A stretch of 64,000 bases of DNA from Monomorium pharaonis (lineage: Eukaryota; Arthropoda; Insecta; Hymenoptera; Formicidae). This document shows, in pieces, positions 57,111-64,000 of this stretch. Each line of letters opens with the position of its first letter. Within the stretch, counting starts at the first letter, position 1. The stretch covers positions 806,001 through 870,000 of the forward strand of contig NC_050471.1 in assembly GCF_013373865.1 (NCBI RefSeq). The letters are read 5' to 3'. The notes beneath the pieces were generated by a model. It searched no databases. It was given only the letters and a program-made list of their open reading frames with translations, and had not been told where the DNA came from. A program made the translations under genes and the position numbers.

Positions 57111-59224
57111 TCTTGAGTCTGGCTCTCGAGATATTATTTGCGTTTAAAATCATTATAACGTTTGATTATGTTGCACAAGGGCAGAAAAATCAAATTGGAA
57201 AACTCAATTCGGCGATTTATTCCCTTATCCTGTTATATTAATTTGCTGGCCCGAAAATTATTTTTAAACGATTTAACTTGTTTCAGGCATTTAGCTTCAT
57301 TTATAACATTAACCCACTTTACAACGGAAATAATAACGGAAATAAGTAGCAATAATGAAGAGCTATTTGCGAATTAATTTGATTGCTTTTATCGACGTTT
57401 TGTTAATGTATTATTTAATTTAGTGACCTGTTTTTCTCCCGCAAATTTTATACATTTAAAAAATTACTCTGTGACACACACACACATACACACACATAAT
57501 TTAGGACCGTTGTGTCATCCAAAAATAAAATGTAACGTAACCGCAAAGGTATGCAAATAATATTGTCCTAACTGCATTTGTTGCAACTGCAGCTTTACGG
57601 GCAAAAAATACTGTTCAACGACACACCATGCGTACAAAAGAATGAAAAGAATATTCAGCGTATATTTTTGTTTTATTTCTCTTTTTCTTATATCCTTTTT
57701 ATTTCATACTTCGTTTCTGTTTTAAAACTTATCTGTTAAACGATATAGTTTTTGAACGATATATTATTATTATTTATCTATTAAAATCTAAAAAATCCGA
57801 ATCATTTCATACTATAATTACGTACGTCCAACATTAATAAATTATTGCAAATAAAGTGTTTAAAACACTTGGCAGAAACTTACTCTTTTACTAACAATAA
57901 ACAAAAAGTACAGTACAGAATACAGAAGTAAATATTTTTTATACCATTTTAAATAATTCACTTGATGAAAATTAGGAAAAAAAATTTAACATTTTTTAAT
58001 ACAAATTTATTTTTTAATATTTAAATTATATTTTTATATTAGGATTATGTTCTTCAAATAAGAAAAATAAAAATAAATAATTTTCTATTTTTATTTTATA
58101 TAATTTAAATGATAAAAAATAAAAATTTATTATTTCTAGGTAAACTTACTTTATGCAAAGACTGCTTTAGTTACGTTTAATATTAAGATTGAATTTAATT
58201 CTCAGAATACATGTGAAAATACCATGATTAATATAAGGCATCCTGCGTAAATTAAAGTCGCATTTACATCAATGGCTGAGCTGCGTAGCAATGTGTGTTA
58301 CGGAAGGAATTCAGAATGATGGAATCGAATTAGTAAGGCGAAAAAATAGCTCCGGAAAAGCTCGATCAAGCCGGTAGAACGGATGAGTCAAGCAATTAGA
58401 TCTGTCGTAGTGAGCTGATTTAAATTCGACTGGAATTTTCCTAGCAATTAGCGATCACACTTCTAAGACCCGTATTTATAGTCGTTACATAAATTTCGTA
58501 TCAAAAAATGTCTGATGAGATACAAAATAAAATGTTATTCCTTAAAAAAATATCGGTTTATTTATTAAAATTTAAGCAGTATAAAGTTAACAAAAAATAA
58601 ATAAGCTATAAAAAATTAATGTAAAATAGAAAAAATATAACGTGTTATTTAATTAAATAAATCAATTAAAATAGGTACGCTATTTAATAACAAAATTTTC
58701 TGATCTTTTATTTATGTTTACAAATGCATGTCGACAAAATCATTAAATATTTCTATCTTTTTCTATTTTTTCTATTTGTACCAGCTTATATAATATTTAA
58801 CCTTGGAAGCATAGAGAGACCAAAGACTTTAAATTTTACTAAAAAATGTTTAAAAAAAGGAAATAAATTATAAATAAAAAATTTGTTAACTAATTTAGTT
58901 TTCATTCTTTAAATTAATTACACTCTCCGACACTATTTTTGTAACATGAATGCAAATTCTAAAGTTCAAAGTTGATATTTTTTAGTAATATTAATAAAAT
59001 TTAGAATCGTCATTGTTAGCTTTTTTACTACCATTTTTCTCAAAATTATGACGTGATAGACAAATTTTGATAACGGATTCATATTCAGAAGGTAAAAATC
59101 CATCGAAAATCACTATTTATATTCGTGTTACAAAAAAATATCAAATTTTGTCGGATAGTGTTATTAAATTATCAACTTTTCTATATATTGTATTTTATAA
59201 TTCATCTTGATTTTACATTATTAT
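57111..59224. other. AT-rich desert
   Basis: A GC-richer patch at 58260-58480 holds no recognisable feature. Short CA repeats lie at 57475-57498. Confidence 0.55.
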
Positions 59225-59330
59225 ATAGGGTGTTTCAAAATGGTCAGATATCTTCATAAGAAAAGATTCTTTAGAATATAATTTCTTAAAAAATTTCTAA
59301 TACGAAAATGTTGAGATAACAATAGTCTTT
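59225..59330. mobile_element. Solitary transposon-like end GGGTGTTTCAAAA
   Basis: TATAGGGTGTTTCAAAATGG resembles the ends of some insect DNA elements and is flanked by TA on its left. No matching inverted end was found downstream, so this is at most a fragment. The boundary at the right is arbitrary. Confidence 0.25.
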
Positions 59331-60446
59331 AATTTGTAATCTAATAATAAGTAAAAGTTCACAAATTGTACACCTGACATTTTGCATAATGTTATGACAA
59401 GTAATAAAACTGATGACTCATTTGCCTTTTTGACAACGTCAAGATTTTATAGATATTTTTATTTAAAAACTTACATTTCTGCTTCTGCACAGAATCTAAT
59501 TGTATATTACATACGCACAATTAATGTCAAAACATATAACAAAAATATTAATTCAGTAGCGAAATTACAACATGTATAAGTTAGAATAAATATCATAACC
59601 ATGTTTTTTTACAATACTGCACAATAAAAAATTCAATATTCTGAAATTTCGAAGAATTGTGGCATTAACTGTGGCATTAAATTGTGAAATAATCTGTGTC
59701 CCTGAGACATAAATTATGTATTAAAAATAATGATATTAAAGATGACAATTTATCATTCCTCAACTTTTTATTATTAATATTCATTAATTTAATAAATATT
59801 AATATGTATAACAATTAGTAAAATTTAATAAAGAAATAATTAAAATTAAGAAGAGAAATTTCATTTATTAATTTATTAGTTTTTAATAAAATATTAATGA
59901 AAAATTATTAAATAAATTATAATTTATTTTGTTATGTGTATTGTATATAATCTATATATAACGTATTAAGGACGACATAAATTAAATTAAAATTTAAAAA
60001 AAATGTATAAAGTCTAAAATATTTAAATAATTTATTACTTATAAACTTATATTTTAATTATAAGAAAGAGAATTGTGTATATTGATTTATTCTCCATATT
60101 AATTTTATACATAAACTGTTATCGATTATTCTCTATATAAATTTAACGTACACATTTGTTTTAATTTAATCAATTATTTGATACAATCAATATAGATTTT
60201 TATTTTCATTCTTTTAAATGTTTTATTAGAACAATTATTAATTCTCACATAAAAAATAATTCATCGAGATTACTATAAAAATGTTTACGGAGAAAATAAA
60301 TATAAATGGTTATGAATTTATTTTGACAGTTTTTTTACACATATCGTAATGTCTCGCTATTGAATTGATATTTTGTGATATATTTCAATATTAATTATTC
60401 GTATGTAATGCGTACAAATAAGTTTCGTATATAAAAGCAGAAATAA
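59331..60446. other. AT-rich desert up to the Helitron
   Basis: No feature recognised. Confidence 0.6.
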
Positions 60447-60679
60447 TCTATATAAATAAAAATGTAAAATGTTTGTTACTCATCTAAGATCTCCGTAAGT
60501 TATTCACCGATTAATTGCTTTGAAATTTTGACACAATGTTGCATTCGTAACTGGGAGTGTTCTTATGGGGTCTGATTTTGGAAATACCGTGTGTTTAAAA
60601 AATGATGGCCATAATTTAATTTTAAACAATATTTTTTAAATGATATTTTTTTGTAATTTTGACACGTTTTATTGAATTT

Positions 60680-61511
60680 AGTTAGAAGTACGCGAATAAA
60701 TGAATATTAGATTTATTAAAGATAGATAAATGCTTGAATGGTAAATTTAAATAATAAAGAATTTGAGAAAAATGTTTATATTAAAGGACAAATACAGGAT
60801 ATTAAAAAAGGTAAAATCGAACACTAATTTCGAAATAATTATAGATATGATAATAATTATTTTAAATTAAATCATTGTAAATTAAATAATTTCGAAATAA
60901 TTATATTGACCGAGAGAAACGGGAAGAGACGGGGAGAGACCGGGAGAGACCGAAAGAGACCGGAAAAGACGGGGAGAGACCGGGGAAACGGGGTGAGACG
61001 GGGAGTGACGGGAGGGACCGGGAGAGACGGAGAGAGACGGGGAGAGACGGGTAGAGACGAGTAGAGACGGGGAGAGACCGGGAGAGACGGGGAGAGACGG
61101 GGAGAGGCGAAGAATGTTTCTATTGTGTTTAAATTAAGGTAATAAGAAAAATGAAGATGGCTGTTATTTTATTGAAAAAAAGGAACTTATTTAAAACAGT
61201 CTTTTGAATGGATTTCTAAATCCATGACAGCTTTTAGAAAAAAATAACAAAATATTGATTCATAAAATTAATCAATAATAAATTAAATACATACACTCTA
61301 ATTCAAAATGCTTAATTTAAAAAAATTTGGTTTTTTTAATTAAAAATTATTTCAAAGTTTTAATAAAATAAGATTTATATTACATTATAATAAAAATACA
61401 AAACAATAAATAGAAACAAATTAATTGAATACAGTGCTAAAGACAATAAATAAATAAAGTTAGAAGTACGTGAATAAATGAATTAGATTTATTAAAGATA
61501 GATAAATGCTT
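60680..61511 (+). repeat. Direct repeat pair flanking the minisatellite within the Helitron
   Basis: A segment of about 55 bp beginning GTTAGAAGTACG and ending GATAGATAAATGCTT occurs at 60680-60735 and again at 61458-61511, with a few differences. It brackets the G-rich minisatellite. This suggests the middle of the element was duplicated, or that two partial copies recombined. Confidence 0.7.
60908..61111 (+). repeat. Minisatellite of about 10-bp units inside the Helitron
   Basis: About 20 imperfect tandem units of roughly ACGGGGAGAG follow each other, with variants such as ACCGGGAGAG, ACGGGTAGAG and ACCGAAAGAG. The plus strand is almost wholly purine apart from the ACC/ACG step, so the array is strongly G-rich in a region that is otherwise about 75-80% AT. 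A 19-base AT-rich motif (aatttcgaaataattata) occurs just left of it twice, at 60826 and 60888. Helitrons often carry tandem arrays between their termini. Unit variants suggest unequal exchange or slippage. Confidence 0.9.
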
Positions 61512-61699
61512 ATTCAAAAATAAAATAAAAAAAGCAACAGTAAAGCAAGGCTGTTGAAAGTTAAACAACGAAAGCAAAGAAAATTTGAAAAAAACGTAGC
61601 ATAAGAATAGAAAGCCACAGCAACGCGTGGCAGGGCATAGCTAGTTTTTTAATAAAAATATCATTATATATTTATATAAAAATCTCAATGTTGTCATTA

Positions 61700-62534
61700 A
61701 GCATTAAAATTATATATTTATGTAATAATTTACTATCCATATATTGCTTCTTTCAAACCGTCTTTTTAAACTCGTATATACAACACAACAGTCATAAAAT
61801 TTTCGCAAAAATCGAAAACAATCATCGCGCGCACTAATTGTCGGAATAAAATAATCGCATGATACTTTGCATGGCACTTTCGATGTTAATCGCACGCGAA
61901 GCGCACTTTATGATGAAATGCTATCGAAACGCGATCGTCAATATAACGAAATAATAGGAATCTATAATTCCTCTTCTTGTTTCGATTTCTACTCCAAACG
62001 AATTAATCACACGAGATATTTATTTTCGATGTGTTTACGAATCTTCTGCGTGGGTTAATAATTGCTTAATGTAATTGTATTTTCTAGTCATATTTTGTCG
62101 CAATCGCGGGATAATGCGATGAGACATGGAGCGACTATCTGCCAACTCGAGTCTTGCTGCGGAAATGACATCATAGTGGCCTTATGTATGCACGACGGCC
62201 TTCGAGCATTACGAAAACAAACATTGCGGTTCTAAGGCAGCCAACAACTTGCCATTATGAAATATTTAACATATTATATGATAAATATTTGTTGAATACG
62301 TTTTATTTTCTTTGTATTTTAAAATTAATTTCGATAAATAAACTGTTATCGTTTTCCGCTTTTGTATAGACTCAGCATTCTTTAAGGACAAAATTCATAA
62401 ATCGATCTTAAGTTCAAGATCGTTTTAAATCTAGTGACGAGCAGACTTAAGACTTCATTTAACCAACAAAATAACAATATGGCATCTCAAGATCATATTT
62501 AAGATGAGCTTGAATATAAGATCAAACTATATGT
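61700..62534. other. Intermediate-GC stretch
   Basis: A 60-codon plus frame (about 61867-62058) reads smoothly but has no early ATG and no domain. ATTA-type motifs are frequent. Possible regulatory element. Confidence 0.35.
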
Positions 62535-62536
62535 AT

Positions 62537-62773
62537 ACTCTCTAAATCGTAATCAGTGGATATTCACTGATTCACAGTGACATATTTATCTGTGATAATC
62601 AGTGAATATTCATCTTTTAGTAATTTTCACTTCAAAATAAATGTATAGTCACTGAAAGATCAGTGTATTTATTTCACTGATTGATAATCAGTAAATGATT
62701 ATAAGTATATCACTGAAAGTCAGTGTATTTTCATTGATTTTGTCGAGTTTTCATCGATTGTGATTTAGAGAGT
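62537..62773. mobile_element. MITE, CTCTCTAAAT family, copy 1
   Basis: The left terminus CTCTCTAAATCGTAATCAGTG and the right terminus (reverse complement CTCTCTAAATCACAATCGATG) form inverted repeats, and TA lies immediately outside both. The interior consists of CACTGA/TCAGTG modules that pair across the element. A TA target duplication fits Tc1/mariner-type cut-and-paste transposition. There is no coding capacity. The element at 30973-31200 aligns with it along its whole length in inverted orientation. Confidence 0.75.
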
Positions 62774-62779
62774 ATGAAT

Positions 62780-64000
62780 TCCGTCCTAAGATAACATATA
62801 ATTCCATTTAACTGAAGATAGAAAATATTATGACTTGAATAATAATTAGCAAGAGAATTTTTAATTTATTTAATGTGTATAAATTCATACTGCTAATAGT
62901 AAACTTTAATGCAACTTGTATAATTTTTTATGATAATTTGTAATTATAAATACAGATATTAAAATATTACTAAAATTTATTCCTTCTAAAAAATAGTGAT
63001 ATCATAAAATTGTGCAAGTAAAGTAAAATTTATACTCACATATTTTTTTTATTATTGTACTTTATATATAATATTTGAAATATTATATACTATAAAATGC
63101 AAATGTATAACATTACTGTGAAAACAAGTATCTTAAAAAAATATGTCATATAAGATGTTAATAAAATCTATACCCATCTTCCTATATTTCGGAAACCGCG
63201 AAATCCCTGTATTAATGCTCTACCTTTCCAATCCCCTCAAAAGAGTAATCCTATAAAATAATCGAACACGTAAAGTAAAGGCATGTAATTGGAAATACCG
63301 TGATATCTCGAGAAATAAATAGCGATATTTATTGATAACTATATAAATTACTTCTCTGTAAATTGAAAATAGTCATAACATATATTTTGAGCATTAATCA
63401 AGAATCCATCGTTAAAAAGGGAATATGTACATTTTAAGGAAATATTTCAGAAACTGATTAATAGACAATTTTTGACAACGTACTATCAATAATATTTTTG
63501 TTGCGTAATTCATTGAATACATTTGTTTGTAAATGTTTCATATTAGTTTGCCATTAATTTATCTTGCTTAGTAATGCAACTTTTCTGTCATACAGTATGT
63601 ACATAATACAGAACATGTTGACAGCATACAATATAATTAAAAAGATGACAAAAACAAAGAAAAATAGGTACAGTTTATTATTTGTTTCCAGTGAGAACAC
63701 AAGTGCTATGCTTCTACTAATGTTGTCATTTACGTATCCAGCATGTAAAAGAAGAAGATTAAAACATAAAGTATAAAAGTATAAAAACATAAAAGATATT
63801 TATTTTTTTATACTTTTAAATAAACTATGTATAGATTTTTTATGCAAAAATAAAGTTTCTTATGTCTTTACATAAATTTTTTTAATGTTCCGTATTAGAT
63901 ATCACTTTTTTTCAAATCAACGATTTTGTCACTTTCTGTTTTTTTTTAGTACAATTTAAAAGTTTATCAATATCAATAAATTATTAATATCACTTATAAA
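62780..64000. other. AT-rich desert to window end
   Basis: No gene recognised. Two short overlapping antiparallel frames at 63554-63790 are AT-driven. Confidence 0.55.

Larger units (their letters stand above)
60447..61644 (+). mobile_element. Non-autonomous Helitron with intact termini
   Basis: Seen: the 5' end begins TCTATATAAATAAAAATG directly after an A. The 3' end has a hairpin with stem GCCAC/GTGGC (61614-61631), then nine bases, then CTAG (61641-61644) followed by T. Known: Helitrons start with TC, end in CTRR (often CTAG) about 10 nt after a short GC-rich hairpin, insert between A and T, and make no target duplication. The AACGCGTGGC-type hairpin next to CTAGT is characteristic of insect copies. 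No Rep or helicase reading frame is present, so the copy must depend on an autonomous relative. Inside are a segment repeated directly at about 60680-60735 and 61458-61511, and a purine-rich minisatellite (60908-61111). The 1.2-kb length fits non-autonomous families. The terminal features make this the best-defined element in the window. Confidence 0.82.

Noticed and set aside
1..64000. CRISPR arrays, rRNA, prokaryotic operons or phage genes
   Set aside because: No spaced direct repeats of the right form, no rRNA-like sequence, and clear eukaryotic features (introns, microsatellites, Helitron, MITEs).

Overview
The window looks like nuclear DNA from an insect, most likely a hymenopteran such as an ant. 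This is an inference from four things: very AT-rich background broken by CpG-rich islands about 0.3-1.5 kb long, abundant long dinucleotide microsatellites, an insect-type Helitron with an intact 3' hairpin, and many short TA-flanked inverted-repeat (MITE-like) elements. Intron-type splice signals around a short coding exon rule out a prokaryote. No complete gene is visible.

The only confident protein-coding piece is one 86-bp internal exon on the minus strand (21380-21465). It encodes most of a tetratricopeptide (TPR) repeat and has a good acceptor and a consensus donor. Its peptide resembles the TPR half of TMTC-type proteins (ER membrane and TPR O-mannosyltransferases). The rest of that gene is either outside the window or in exons I could not recognise, so much of the window may be large introns or intergenic regulatory DNA. 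A second candidate is a 95-bp plus-strand exon (14067-14161) with good splice sites and an ATG ten codons before its donor. Seven ORFs of 71-154 codons are listed at low confidence. None carries a domain I recognise, and GC-rich islands give long open frames by chance.

Layout: GC-rich islands lie at about 1-490, 2080-2340, 4640-5050, 6640-7060, 7790-8060, 10680-11280, 12600-13960, 16330-16720, 18690-19280, 20330-21490, 24060-25700, 26340-27150, 29400-30390, 31590-32760, 34380-34920, 36740-37400, 41120-41520, 42210-43330, 46500-47980, 48550-49650, 50640-51640, 52600-53890 and 56800-57110. They are separated by AT-rich deserts. The islands are the best candidates for promoters, enhancers or unrecognised exons. 

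Mobile and repeated DNA is the richest content. There is a non-autonomous Helitron (60447-61644) carrying an internal purine-rich minisatellite. Three MITEs share the terminus CTCTCTAAAT (15811-16021, 30973-31200, 62537-62773). Other inverted-repeat elements lie at 4096-4290, 5404-5803 (with a deleted relative at 37548-37655), 11634-11795, 19867-20292 and 22141-23050. There is a probable non-LTR retrotransposon 3' tail at 14520-14643, and several dispersed repeat pairs. 

I see no convincing tRNA, rRNA, CRISPR array or complete transposase gene. The items most worth checking are the TPR exon, the 14.1-kb exon, the Helitron with its minisatellite, the CTCTCTAAAT family, and the paired GC-rich segments at 53723 and 56972.
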